A DNA stretch of 64,000 bases from Cheiracanthium punctorium (taxonomy: Eukaryota > Arthropoda > Arachnida > Araneae > Cheiracanthiidae), in the NCBI GenBank assembly GCA_038373885.1, contig JAWZYV010006201.1, positions 496,001-560,000 on the forward strand, given 5' to 3'. This document shows, piece by piece, positions 49,801 through 56,375 of this stretch. The notes beneath the pieces are model-generated. The model saw only the letters and a program-made list of their open reading frames with translations, was not told the DNA's origin and searched no databases. A program made the position numbers and the translations under genes. Position 1 is the first letter of the stretch; the number at the start of each line of letters is the position of its first letter.

Positions 49801-52800
49801 GCTTTCACTCTCACTAGACAAATTATCATTTTTCGGAATTTTCATAAAATAATCACCTATTTTACGACTCAATGAGCGCTTTCTTGAGGCCATAATATCT
49901 GCATTTAAATTAAATTTTACACACGAACGGAGCTAGACAGACAACAAATGAATCACACTATAGCTTCACCCGAAAAGAACGACCAAGCGGCGATAGCAAT
50001 ATCAATTAGTTAAGCTCTTGAAGCCTGCTTAGAAAGGACTACAGTACTTACAAGAAATTATTCCACTATTCCTAAACGTTCAAAACCGGTGTACTTTTGT
50101 ATGAACAGGAAATGACCAAAAATCAGATAAGGAAAATTAGCCATAGTAAAAGTATTCTTTCATAATACCCCTGAAAATCAAAACGGCGGAACAAGAGAAC
50201 CTATTACAATGGTACAGGAGATACCCACTTGGGATTCCTACTCACTTGAAGTCTTTGTTACACATTTCATCCCCGCACTATATACATCAGTCATAAGGTA
50301 TCCCACATCAGGTACACATCAGTACAGAATCCGACACGCGCACCGCACAAGGCGCGCGCAAAGACTGTTGAAGTTTAACAGTGAATAACATCTATCGTTT
50401 GCCCCCCTTTCTACATCTTTGCAGAGGTTGAATGGACATCATCGCTCGAACTGTTCTTAGCGCTTCCCATTAGACAACTTGCCATAACCCGTTCTAAGAG
50501 TGAGCTGTTCTTCGGGATTCATGTGTGTATGGAAAAGGCGAGAACAACTTGCCCAGACAGCACATAAGCTTAAATCAAGTTTGACATTTCTTTGAATTTG
50601 ACGCACTAATGCAAGCTTGACAGTTCAACTCATTCTAAGCTGGCAGCAAGCTTGCAGGAGTCAAGTTGAATTGTCAAGTTTAAATACAGCTTGATTTAAG
50701 CTTGAAAATTGATACTCGCGTGATTTTTCCTTTTTAAAGGAGCGTTGATGGCGCCATCTGTGAAAGAGAATGGACATTAATTGTCCAGCGTCCTAATATT
50801 TGCTGAAAGTTCGTAAAAGATGTGTTTTATTTTATATTACCAGTGCCATATTACCGGCAGGGCAAACGGGGCAACTGCCCAGGGCCTACAGATTTTAGGG
50901 CCCAAAAATCTTACATCTTACACTTTTGTAATTTTAAAATAAAATTACAAAGGATAAAAAAAAAATTCAGAAGTTAAATAATTTTTTTAATTATAAAGTA
51001 TGAACAATGAAAATAATTCAAATTTACATTTGTATAAATTAATTTTAACTTATTTTTAATTCTTCGAAATGCTCTATATCAATATAGCATACCAATATGT
51101 AGGAAAATAACCACATTTGTAAAGAGAATTTTTAGCGTTAAAAAATAGCAAAATTTTTCAATTTGTTATTTTAAGAAATATTTACAAAAATGACTGAAGT
51201 GTTTGTATTCCATACATGTTAGCAACTGTGATATAGCATTTCGAAGTAACGTTTAACTATCTGTTTCTTTCATTTCAGATTACTTAACACAAAATTTGTG
51301 TTAAGTAAACCCATTCTATATTTCCAAATATGGAAATTCTTCAAAATAAAATACAATTATACTACGAAATTGATTTCAAAATCAGTCGTTTGTCTCGATT
51401 TTGGCCAGCAGTATTGCTTCATGAGTGTTGCGGTACTGAAAGTTTTAAAACGTGTTTTTTATTTTAATTTTGATTTTAATTTAATTTATTTTGATGCATT
51501 ATTTTAATTCTGATGCATCCCATGGAAAAATAAAAGAAACAAATAACACATCGCCCACTTATCAATTTGGCGAGAAAACAGCGTGGTAAGTCACTTCAAA
51601 CTTTAGTCATAGCTGCACAAGGCTACGGTGGCGGAATGGATAGCGTGCTCGACTACGAAGCCAAAGGGCCCGGGTTCTATCCCAGCGACGAACACTCGAT
51701 GGAAATAGATTAAATTGAAATTTCAGCGTAGAGGGGGAAAATGCGCGGAAAAATAAATTATGTGGGGCGCGTTAGTCAGCGGGCGCCCCGTGTATTAAAA
51801 AAAATTTTTTTTGGGAAAATTTTTTAAGCTTGATTCAAGCTTGAAATGTCAAGCTTAATGCAAGCTGGGCAAGTGTAAACTAGAACACTTGATTCAAGCT
51901 TGCATCAAGCTTACACGATTGGAATTTTCAAGCTTAATTCAAGCTTATTGACTTGATAAATCAAGCTTGCTGCAAGTTTGCTGTGCTGTCTGGGTTAGTT
52001 ACTGATCATCCTTAAAAGAAACCGAAATATTTTAAGGAGGAGACAAAATTTCGGGTGATTCTTTGGGACTCTGAGGTTTTGAAAATACCTGTAGCCTGGG
52101 GACGAAAGGGTTCAAAACCATTCATTGAGGTCCAGTCTAAAAATAATAGTAGTAAATCAAAAAAGTAAATTAAAATTTCAAAACAACCTATTTTTAGACA
52201 AGCAGTTTTTAACTAAGCATCAAAACTGTGTTCTATCTAGTGTAAATTCAGTTTCAATCCTCCCCCCCTCCCGTACATCCGCCTCTGGTCTGAGACCTGT
52301 CATCGGGATGGATTTCTGCGGCTTGAAGGTGGCAGCTTACCTGCGGTGCGAAGGTTGTTGTACGCTGATGAAGGACTTGATAAAGAAGAGCGACAGCCAT
52401 ACGACGTTTTCGTCGTAGCAGAGTACTTTGTTGTTTGTTGGTGGATGATCGAAGCTATGCGTATGTGGCTTCCCTTTGGAGACGACGTTTGGGCGCAGTC
52501 GTCTCTCTCCCTGTGTCTTGGTCCCGGGTGCAACTTGCTTCGCTCCAGTCTCTCCAATTACGGACCTTTTTTCCTGGTTCACCCTCTACTGCTGCTCATC
52601 TCCTTTTGGAGTGTCTTACTGCTTTTTTGCCTTCTACTTTTGGTTTCAACCGAGCAACCCGTTGTGAAGCCCGCTTGCGGGGGAAGACGGGTAGGTTGAC
52701 GGGTAGGCTAGCTTTTTTTCGACAATTTGGCATTTTTCTCATGTTCGATCATTTGGCATTTTTCTGATCCTTGACCATTGGGCAATTTCCCGATGCTCAT

Positions 52801-55667
52801 CTGACTTGCAATGAAATTTTTTCCACGGGATTTTCTCCCAGTCTACTTGTGCCATTGTACTTTTTTCCACCACACGATGCATGAAGAGTAGATCTATTAC
52901 TCTTCCGTTTTTACTAGAGGTTAGGCTACTTTCGCCAGGTACTCCTCTAAAAACGTATTTTGAGTCAGTGTCTCATTATCGGCTGCCGCTAAAGGTCCCA
53001 TGTTAGGCAAATTTGAATCAGTCTTTGGAGCTTTCACAGAAACGGGGTTTGTGTATCCAGGCCGACACGAGGGGCGTGCGGGATCCCAGACGAAGCACAA
53101 GAGCGGGGCCTCTTTTCTATCATGTCTTATGTAAGTTACTACCAGCACTGCTAGTACATATTAGCTTTATTTCCCGGCTTTTTTCGGGATATATCGCAAC
53201 CATCTACCAAGCTCTGCCAACGCCCCCTAGGGAGGAAAGCCGCGGCGCTTACTTGTGACGTCACACCGAGTAGGTAAAGCAAAGCGTTTCCATTGGGTTT
53301 CTCCTCTCTCCTGGAACCTCGGGAGAGAAGAGAAACCCAATGGAAACGCTTTGTTTACCTACTCTGTGTGACGTCACAAGTAAGCGCCGCGGCTTTCCTG
53401 TCTAGGGGGCGTTGGCTCTGCCCAATGTGATAGCAAAAAAAAAGGCCCAGGAGCGGGCCTTAGGCGATCGCCTACATTCGCATCCCCCTTGGGCTGGCCC
53501 TGGTGTACCAGACTTAGAATTCAACGGGTTTTCACCATACTTGTACTAAAACATAAGATCGTTAGGCTGACGGCCGCGCGGTAGGCCAGAACTCTGGATT
53601 TTAACATTTCGGTCACCTGTAAGAAAAATACTACACCAAGAAAATATTCCTCTCGTCAATTTCCAAAAAGTTACACTTCTTAAATTTGTATACGACCCTC
53701 GTAGCAAATTTAAGAAGCATTAGCAAGCATCGCAGTCGTTCCTTTTTTAAAAAAAATTCCTACCTTTATAAATAATAGACTAGAATGCTTTGCTGCTTCA
53801 ACAGTTGTTAAATGTTCCTTTAAATGGCAAGGTTTCGCCTACCATTAAAATATTAGGCAATTTAAATAAAACTTTGATGAAGGTAGGAATTTTTAAAAAA
53901 GTACTAAGGCTGCAGTGCCTGCATTAGTTTTTTACATGCGATACGGTCGGAAAGTTCACTGCTACTTCAACATTTCTTCCAAAGTGTATTATCAGGTAAA
54001 TGAAGACGACGTTTCCGACCTCACATTGCTATGCAATTCTGAATCACCCTTTACATTTCTGACAAAGTTTTGAATCGCCTTGTACATGCGAATGGATTTG
54101 AATGCTGAGGCACTTAATTTCCTTTTCATTTCAGATTGAAGTTGCTCAAGAAGCAACACAGGCTCTGAAAGAAGTGCATGGAACAGAATACCGAATTGGC
54201 TCATCAACAAACGTGCTGTGTAAGTTGTTTCCGGCATCAGTAATTTTCTTTACTAAGCTCACTAAGGAAATCCCTTAATATAATGTTGAACAGTTCCCAA
54301 ATTACACCTCCTCAAAAAAAAATTTTCGAGTGTCAGCGAATTTTCCTATATTATATCGGTTTCATATGTAACGTGTTTTTCTTAATAAACATTGGATAAT
54401 GTAACAACAGATTCTCATGATACTTTTTATGTGTACGTTTTATGAATATATTACCAGTTTTTCCCAAAATTAAAGTAGGAAATTTCTCTCTCTGTACTTT
54501 TTTGAGAGGGTGTATTAATAGGGAAGTCGAATAAATTATTTTAAGATTATATATCTTAGAGCAAAATATTTAGTAACAGCTATGCAGATTGAGAAATAAA
54601 TCACTTATAAATCAGTCATTATAAAGCACTTTCCCATGTAATTCCCTTTTCTCAATACACATAACTGCATAGGCGCACCCACGGACGGGGCTATACCCCC
54701 CCCCAAAAAGGCGGAAAGTTAAGTGAAAAGCTTTAAAAATTGAAAAATGTGACTTAACATTTTATTTTATAAATAGTCTGCAAATTATTTCTAAATATTT
54801 TTAACAAAAAAGGGACATTAATTTTTAAATAAGTACTTACAGTATGAAACACAGTTAATCTCGGTTACATCACCGAAAAGGTTCTATAATCATTTATAAT
54901 GAGTTACATTGATAATGGGCTTGTGTTCTATGAGCTATGCAAGTGGTACCGAATATTTCGACGTTATAACAGTGTTGTAAACTATAATCGATGTCATTAT
55001 AACAAACATTATTTGTCGGTTCAGCAGTATTTGTAGTCCAGCTCCCGAAACTAAAATCCTGGGTCCGACACTGCATAATGAAAATTCAATAACGATCTCA
55101 TGTGGTACACCCTCTCAGAAAAATATTTGAGTGCAAGTTGAATTTCCTTCTGTAAATAACTAATTCGTTTAAAAAAAAAAAAAAAACTATTCAGAAGAAA
55201 CTTATATTGGATCCTATTTAAGGCGAAAGGCTGAAGAAGCTTTGTACATCACAAAATCAATGTACGGGGAACTAGCTTCAATCTGAATGATTTAATCAAT
55301 ACCATTAAATTCTGAATTATTTTACGCAACTTTGTAATTTAATGTATGAGTCAATGAACAATGTTTAAGAAAGTAAAAGCATATGCCAAATGAGTCCTAA
55401 AACTTAGTCCCTAAAATAGTTATTATATATTTTTTACAGCAAACTTAGTGACTTTTTTTTTTTTTCTTTCGCTGATTAGATATTGCAACTGGAGGTGCAG
55501 ATGACTGGGCCAAAGGAATGGCAGGCATCAAATATGCATACACAGTGGAACTTCGGGATACTGGACGTTACGGATTCATGTTGCCTTCAGAACAGATAAT
55601 TCCGACAGGGGAAGAAACTTGGGCTGGATTCAAAGCAATGGCAAAGGCAATTAAAAAGAAGATGTAA
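25708..55667 (+). CDS. M14A zinc carboxypeptidase, B-like, secreted zymogen (11 exons)
   Basis: Join of 25708-25820, 35456-35537, 42246-42382, 42989-43085, 44198-44299, 45548-45655, 46391-46501, 47287-47374, 48708-48910, 54135-54219 and 55480-55667: 1314 nt, 437 aa plus stop. All introns are GT-AG and every phase agrees. Residues 1 to about 25 are a signal peptide, about 38-129 an M14 activation propeptide, about 130-437 the peptidase. Seen: zinc ligands H197 and E200 (HAREW), H324 (VHSYSQ); R255 (WRKNR), N271-R272 (DLNRNF), Y376, catalytic E399 ([10 protein letters not shown]); C265 and C288 match the family disulfide. D383 occupies the position of CPA Ile255 / CPB Asp255, so removal of C-terminal Lys/Arg is inferred. 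Length matches the family. Activation by trypsin-like cleavage near R129 is likely. The role is probably extracellular protein digestion; tissue cannot be read from sequence. Confidence 0.93.
25962..26122. mobile_element. MITE, CATARCTGCCAACCTTCC family (intron 1)
   Basis: Left end CATAACTGCCAACCTTCC, right end GGAAGGTTAACAGCTATG; interior GTTTAAAAATTGTGGTGGG. Just downstream of exon 1. Confidence 0.75.
26985..28468. repeat. Right arm of the long inverted repeat
   Basis: Inverted partner of 500-1845, inside intron 1 of the carboxypeptidase. It is about 140 bp longer, mainly because of a 156-bp MITE at 27930-28085 absent from the left arm. Confidence 0.75.
27930..28085. mobile_element. hAT-type MITE, CAGRGGCGTAGCCA family, copy 1
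   Basis: TIRs CAGGGGCGTAGCCA and TGGCTACGCCCCTG; perfect 8-bp duplication CTTCACCT at 27922-27929 and 28086-28093. Interior TTTTTTGCCATACAAAATG is shared with copy 2 (39525-39691). Confidence 0.93.
28620..28740. repeat. Dispersed repeat, inverted relative to 45243-45350
   Basis: CATCTAGGTCTCGCACAATG, GGTAAGACTTTTACAGTTAG and a CAGTCAGTCAG tail reappear in reverse orientation in intron 5. The pair flanks exons 2-5. Confidence 0.7.
28950..29610. repeat. Third copy of the GCCTGGCGAA tandem-unit repeat
   Basis: Same orientation as the left arm; contains GCCTGGCGAATATTG and related units at 29165, 29335 and 29390. It begins with a diverged version of the G-rich leader seen near 600 and 28360 (reverse). 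Confidence 0.6.
29668..30202. mobile_element. MITE with TGACGTCAT subterminal boxes, copy 1
   Basis: Inverted termini around CACTGCCTCCTAGACATAG and CTATCTAGGTGGCAGTG-like ends, GTGACGTCAT boxes near 29765 and 30048. Same family as 36350-36808 and 45731-46020. Its right end abuts the jockey-like LINE. Confidence 0.6.
30217..32402 (-). mobile_element. 5'-truncated jockey-like non-LTR retrotransposon
   Basis: Bounded by a perfect 14-bp duplication CCGGTGTCAGTTGA (30203-30216 and 32403-32416). The 3' end (left) is a tetranucleotide tail, TCAG repeats on the minus strand (30217-30240). It carries one long uninterrupted RT frame and is inserted in carboxypeptidase intron 1 in antisense to the gene. 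Confidence 0.92.
30458..32402 (-). CDS. Jockey-like LINE reverse transcriptase (5'-truncated ORF2)
   Basis: About 640 codons open from the truncation point to a stop at 30458. No ATG opens the frame: the upstream codons run [15 protein letters not shown] into the break, so the true start and the endonuclease domain are lost. Seen: [34 protein letters not shown] (motif A), [20 protein letters not shown] (motif B), [11 protein letters not shown] (YADD, motif C), then WRKH-type thumb [15 protein letters not shown] and a C-terminal KRPKAVL. These are jockey-clade features. No stop or frameshift in the remainder, which together with the clean target duplication suggests recent insertion. Confidence 0.93.
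32417..33005. other. Intron 1 sequence, nothing recognised
   Basis: AT-rich; short ACTACGTATATTTAA direct repeats near 32535-32600. No coding segment. Confidence 0.5.
33328..35300. mobile_element. hAT-type element, 1.97 kb, CAGGCMCGTAG termini
   Basis: TIRs CAGGCCCGTAGTCAGGA and (reverse) CAGGCACGTAGCCGGGA; perfect 8-bp duplication AAGGAAAA at 33320-33327 and 35301-35308. G-runs lie just inside each end. No transposase; a degraded SINE body is at 34340-34510. Confidence 0.88.
34340..34510 (+). mobile_element. Degraded SINE, related to 8150-8393
   Basis: AACGGTCTGGAGTTTTGGTT, then AACGTGAATAAGCGTTAG and GATATCCCTCGTGTAGG correspond in order to the body of the SINE at 8150-8393. Confidence 0.5.
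35456..35537 (+). CDS. Carboxypeptidase exon 2: propeptide start
   Basis: Acceptor TTACAG|G, donor AGA|GTAAGT; one base plus 27 codons. It encodes [14 protein letters not shown] and onward to EEFR, the start of the M14 propeptide fold. Too short to stand out as a reading frame; it was recognised by family sequence and phase. Confidence 0.9.
35870..36250. repeat. Repeat beginning TACAGTGGAATTTTGACTTA
   Basis: An end of this form, followed by GATTCGTTCCAAGACC, is typical of Tc1/mariner-type MITEs, but the other end was not located. A palindromic (TAA)n segment lies near 36220. Confidence 0.4.
36350..36808. mobile_element. MITE with TGACGTCAT boxes, copy 2
   Basis: TIRs of ~45 bp: CAGTATAGCCACCACC...AGAAGGCCTGAGAACAGAA at left, inverse at right ending GGTGGTGGTATAGCG. 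GATGACGTCATT box at 36722. A 15-bp inverted repeat CTTAGGTTAAAG/CTTTAACCTAAG sits in the centre. Confidence 0.75.
36824..36976. mobile_element. MITE, CTGCCAACCTTCC family, copy in intron 2
   Basis: Right end GGGAAGGTCGGCAGCTATG; left end diverged. GGAGATTTCCCACCACAATT and its inverse within. Confidence 0.55.
37100..37205 (+). pseudogene. Tc1/mariner-superfamily transposase fragment
   Basis: Reads [15 protein letters not shown], stop, [10 protein letters not shown]: the segment around the second catalytic Asp (SPDL) of DDE_3-type transposases. Only this fragment is recognisable. Confidence 0.6.
37362..37546. mobile_element. Tc1/mariner-type MITE, CAGTGGTCGCC termini
   Basis: CAGTGGTCGCCGCTTA and TAAGCGGCGACCACTG TIRs with TA on both sides. 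Internal AAAGCGGC and GATTCGA motifs are repeated. 185 bp, non-coding. Confidence 0.9.
37684..38374 (+). pseudogene. Non-LTR retrotransposon 3' end (RT C-terminus), part 1
   Basis: Plus strand reads [29 protein letters not shown], then after frameshifts [14 protein letters not shown] and [14 protein letters not shown], the thumb and C-terminus of a jockey-type RT. Truncated at the 5' side near 37680. It continues after the hAT insertion at 38375-41002. Confidence 0.75.
38591..39418. repeat. 304-bp tandem repeat, 2.7 copies
   Basis: Units start TAGTGTTTAAA at 38591, 38893 and 39199 and share GGGGAGCTTCGTATGA, GTTAAGTTTGGTGTCAAA and CCGAGATATACGTTAATTAA. The third copy stops at about 39418. 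Copies are roughly 95 percent alike by eye. Confidence 0.9.
39525..39691. mobile_element. hAT-type MITE, CAGRGGCGTAGCCA family, copy 2
   Basis: TIRs CAGAGGCGTAGCCA and TGGCTACGCCCCTG; perfect 8-bp duplication GCCGGCCT at 39517-39524 and 39692-39699. Nested in the hAT element 38375-41002. Confidence 0.93.
40491..40646. repeat. 78-bp tandem pair
   Basis: CGAAAAAAACCCTCCAATTA starts at 40491 and, with one base fewer A, at 40569; each ends GACTCTGAGTCGRTAGAAGATT. Confidence 0.85.
41003..41165 (+). pseudogene. Non-LTR retrotransposon 3' end, part 2
   Basis: Continues the LINE tail past the hAT insertion (ATTGTTATC...), with GACCACGCCTCACATGGAGG and an A-run at 41127-41139. Non-coding 3' UTR of the element. 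Confidence 0.6.
41440..41941 (+). pseudogene. mariner-type transposase N-terminal fragment
   Basis: Reads [10 protein letters not shown], a gap, then [16 protein letters not shown], matching the paired HTH region of mariner transposases (WFxRFKxGDF and LAxxLxVTQQAxS). Frameshifts and a 151-bp MITE (41565-41715) interrupt it. The C-terminal catalytic domain is not present. Confidence 0.65.
41565..41715. mobile_element. hAT-type MITE, CARGGCCGTACCCAG termini
   Basis: TIRs CAAGGCCGTACCCAGGAT and CTGGGTACGGCCCTG; perfect 8-bp duplication CCTCTATT at 41557-41564 and 41716-41723. Confidence 0.93.
42246..42382 (+). CDS. Carboxypeptidase exon 3: propeptide core
   Basis: Acceptor ATTTCAG|TTG, donor GAAAG|GTAAAT; 45 codons plus two bases. 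It encodes LDFWKHPS, then DVMVSPSQ and a MMYDVE segment, matching the central beta-alpha-beta part of the M14 propeptide that covers the active site in the zymogen. Confidence 0.92.
42422..42564. repeat. Inverted-repeat element in intron 3
   Basis: GGCACTTAATGACGTC and GACGTCATTAGTGCC bound ~143 bp; inner CAGGTGACTGTC...GGAAAGTCACCTG and CTCGATTA/TAATCGAG also pair. A hairpin MITE is likely. Confidence 0.7.
42989..43085 (+). CDS. Carboxypeptidase exon 4: propeptide end and activation site
   Basis: Acceptor TTCCAG|G completes the Arg codon opened by exon 3; donor CATGAA|GTAAGT. It contains a linker [12 protein letters not shown] whose Arg (R129) is the likely activation cleavage point, followed by HSYRRLHE, the first helix of the catalytic domain. 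Confidence 0.9.
43365..43689. repeat. CAGGGTG-type element, copy 4 (left end lost)
   Basis: Ends AACACCCTG|TA at 43689; body GAGAACTTTACGACCGTTG and GGGATTATTAACAGG match other copies. In intron 4. Confidence 0.6.
44198..44299 (+). CDS. Carboxypeptidase exon 5
   Basis: Acceptor AATCTAG|ATC, donor ATTAAA|GTGAGT; 34 codons in phase 0. It encodes IHAFMDEL then [14 protein letters not shown], the helix and first beta strands of the peptidase domain. The donor is GTGAGT rather than GTAAGT. Confidence 0.9.
44300..45547. other. Intron 5: mostly unrecognised
   Basis: Holds GGGGTTCGAATCCCGAG at 44659, a B-box-like sequence that could come from a SINE, and the inverted dispersed repeat at 45243-45350. 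An A-run lies at 45426-45437. Confidence 0.45.
45243..45350. repeat. Dispersed repeat, inverted partner of 28620-28740
   Basis: GACTGACTGAAAAAGTACG, CTAACTGTAAAAGTCTTACC and CATTGTGCGAGACCTAGG are the reverse complement of the copy in intron 1. Confidence 0.7.
45548..45655 (+). CDS. Carboxypeptidase exon 6: HxxE zinc motif
   Basis: Acceptor TTGACAG|ATA, donor AGCAGA|GTAAGA; 36 codons in phase 0. It encodes [18 protein letters not shown], holding zinc ligands H197 and E200 and the substrate-contacting R199 (CPA His69, Glu72, Arg71). Confidence 0.94.
45731..46020. repeat. MITE with TGACGTCAT boxes, copy 3 (half)
   Basis: CTCCTAGATATACAATGCCTG, then AAATGACGTCATCACACATT and the central sequence match 36510-36800 in reverse. 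The other arm is missing. In intron 6. Confidence 0.6.
46040..46191 (+). mobile_element. Helitron 3'-end relic in intron 6
   Basis: Ends TGCGAAGAACGGGCACGCAGCTAG|T at 46191: a GC hairpin just before CTAG, like the 3' ends of Helitrons A and B but on the opposite strand. The 5' limit is not defined. Confidence 0.5.
46391..46501 (+). CDS. Carboxypeptidase exon 7
   Basis: Acceptor TTTTAAAG|CTT, donor ACGTTT|GTAAGT; 37 codons in phase 0. It encodes an acidic helix, then [17 protein letters not shown], the conserved NPDGY strand of M14 peptidases. Confidence 0.93.
46502..47286. other. Intron 7: no element resolved
   Basis: AT-rich apart from 46600-46680, which is more GC-rich (GCCGGCAATG, GCCAGCATGACC) without a recognisable protein. 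A T-run followed by (GTTT)n is at 47128-47165 and (TA)n at 47212-47222. Confidence 0.45.
47287..47374 (+). CDS. Carboxypeptidase exon 8: WRKNR and DLNRNF
   Basis: Acceptor CTATAG|AAC, donor GGAAAG|GTAAGA; 29 codons plus one base. It encodes [10 protein letters not shown] and [10 protein letters not shown], giving R255, C265, N271 and R272 (CPA Arg127, Cys138, Asn144, Arg145). The loop between the two motifs is shorter than in vertebrate CPA. Other reading frames here are shadows. Confidence 0.93.
47995..48148. mobile_element. MITE, TTGCCAACTTTTAC termini
   Basis: TTGCCAACTTTTACG and CGTAAAAGTTGGCAA form TIRs around 154 bp. Related ends (CCACTTTTTGTAAACAG) occur at 28561, 42636 and 55811. In intron 8. 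Confidence 0.7.
48708..48910 (+). CDS. Carboxypeptidase exon 9: third zinc ligand
   Basis: Acceptor TTCTTAG|AG, donor GATTTG|GTAAGA; two bases plus 67 codons. It encodes [10 protein letters not shown], an acidic surface segment, [11 protein letters not shown] with zinc ligand H324, and [13 protein letters not shown]. An upstream ATG at 48683 is intronic and not a start. Confidence 0.94.
49299..49399 (+). other. Exon-like open segment interrupted by a hAT element
   Basis: After a good acceptor (TTCATCTACAG) the frame reads [18 protein letters not shown] and [15 protein letters not shown] up to the hAT duplication GTCCGAGA. Past the element (52288) the frame would run LSSGWISAA then stop. It does not match M14 peptidases and would not fit between exons 9 and 10. 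Origin unknown. Confidence 0.35.
49660..49893 (-). pseudogene. Possible N-terminal exon of a hAT transposase
   Basis: Starts [20 protein letters not shown] then an acidic Ser/Glu-rich stretch ([12 protein letters not shown]). Short basic N-termini of this kind followed by a KR...SxxxYF motif precede the zinc finger in hAT transposases. A GTATGA donor-like site lies near the end. No BED finger or catalytic domain follows, so this is an assignment by context. Confidence 0.4.
50552..51994. mobile_element. TIR element with CAAGCTT-rich subterminal arrays
   Basis: CCCAGACAGCAC at left, GTGCTGTCTGGG at right. About 160 bp inside each end are packed with AAGCTTGA/TCAAGCTT/CAAGCTTG words (50565-50712 and 51826-51975), likely transposase-binding repeats. 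No clear target duplication. Contains a SINE at 51621-51812. Confidence 0.8.
51621..51812 (+). mobile_element. tRNA-derived SINE
   Basis: A-box-like TGGCGGAATGG (51630), B box GGGTTCTATCCC (51672), spaced ~30 bp as in a tRNA gene, then GCGCGTTAGTCAGCGGGCGC and an A-run at 51797. Not an intact tRNA: the acceptor stem does not close. Nested inside 50552-51994. Confidence 0.75.
52719..52803. repeat. ~28-bp tandem units, 3 copies
   Basis: CGACAATTTGGCATTTTTCTC, CGATCATTTGGCATTTTTCTG and TGACCATTGGGCAATTTCCCG follow one another in intron 9. Confidence 0.75.
53219..53414. mobile_element. GC-rich near-perfect palindromic MITE
   Basis: AACGCCCCCTAGG to CTAGGGGGCGTT with arms of ~90 bp (GCCGCGGCGCTTACTTGTGA, TGACGTCACA, CCCAATGGAAACGC) around a ~10-bp loop. 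Flanked by GCTCTGCC at 53211-53218 and 53415-53422, an 8-bp duplication. Its GC content is far above the surroundings. In intron 9. Confidence 0.88.
53945..54057. repeat. CAGGGTG-type element, copy 5 (partial)
   Basis: CGGTCGGAAAGTTCACTG, GAAGACGACGTTTCCGACC and TCTGAATCACCC match the right half of the element family. Just upstream of exon 10. Confidence 0.6.
54135..54219 (+). CDS. Carboxypeptidase exon 10
   Basis: Acceptor TTTCAG|ATT, donor GTGCTGT|GTAAGT; 28 codons plus one base. It encodes [17 protein letters not shown] then [10 protein letters not shown], the helix and strand before the mobile Tyr248 loop. The Tyr codon is split across the next intron. Confidence 0.92.
54668..55072. mobile_element. 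Possible hAT-type element in intron 10
   Basis: Ends CATAGGCGCACCCACGG and (reverse) CAGTGTCGGACCCAGGA resemble each other, with a C-run inside the left end. Flanks CATAACTG/CATAATGA agree only partly, so the duplication is doubtful. Confidence 0.45.
55480..55667 (+). CDS. Carboxypeptidase exon 11: catalytic Glu and stop
   Basis: Acceptor GATTAG|AT, stop TAA 55665-55667. It completes Y376, then encodes [11 protein letters not shown] with specificity residue D383, [13 protein letters not shown] with catalytic E399, and a C-terminal helix ending in a Lys-rich tail (KAIKKKM). One residue is inserted between D384 and the catalytic strand relative to bovine CPA. Confidence 0.94.
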
Positions 55668-56375
55668 CAAGTGGACTTTTTTAAAAAGGGTTCTTCAGTC
55701 AAATTTTTAAATGATCTTACTCAGATTTTATTCCTATCTTTTCAACATGATAATATTCAAATTCCAAGATGGTATTCCCAGATGCATTGCCAACCATTAG
55801 AAAGTGTAACAAACCACTTTTTGTAAACAGAAATTTTCAACTTCGAGTACAGCAACTTTTACTTTACCGATTTAGTTATAAAAAAACATTTTTTTTAAAG
55901 TTTACTGCTTAATTAAAGTGGTTAATCACATTCTGTAAAGGTTAGTAACTCTGCAAAACACATCAGAATCTGGAAAATATATTAGCTGTCAAAGTTATGA
56001 CAGCACCGAGCTTTCAATGCAATTCTAAGCTTATGACATCAAAATGACTGATTCCATTTGTGATTTGTAAATAATGTACTGGGAATAACCGCATGGCGCA
56101 ATTTTGCTATTTCAATTTTATTATATGAAGCCATACAAGGAGTTAAGTTAAAGAATTGTCAAAATGTTAAAAATAAATTATTAAATGAAATTTGTGGAAT
56201 GCTATCTGCAAATATTAAAGCATGCACCGGAATTTAGCTTTCCACCACATACAACACAATAGTTTTGAATTTTTACATCATTGAGAACAATGAAATTCTT
56301 CCAATTCACTTAATTGTTGTGTTTCATAAAAATAGAACAGAAAGTAATTTTGAATTATGAATGAAGTGAAATAAA
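55668..56375 (+). other. 3' UTR with candidate polyadenylation signals
   Basis: Follows the stop codon. AATAAA hexamers occur at 56172-56177 and 56370-56375. The stretch 55800-55935 resembles the terminal repeats of a small MITE family also seen at 47995-48148, so part of the UTR is repeat-derived. Confidence 0.45.

Larger units (their letters stand above)
49400..52287. mobile_element. hAT-type element, 2.9 kb, CAGWGGCGGAT termini
   Basis: TIRs CAGTGGCGGATCTATTGGG and (reverse) CAGAGGCGGATGTACGGGA; flanks GTCCGAGA (49392) and GTCTGAGA (52288) match at 7 of 8. Holds a possible first transposase exon on the minus strand (49660-49893), a 1.4-kb nested element (50552-51994) and a SINE. Internally deleted. 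In intron 9. Confidence 0.85.

Noticed and set aside
51621..51700. tRNA gene
   Set aside because: A and B boxes are present but the cloverleaf does not close; fits a SINE head.
52346..52767. Overlapping frames of 117, 110, 97 and 85 codons on both strands; one contains RQPYDVFV, reminiscent of TIR domains
   Set aside because: The likeness is limited to a few residues, the following conserved boxes are absent, and all frames overlap. Left as unknown sequence.
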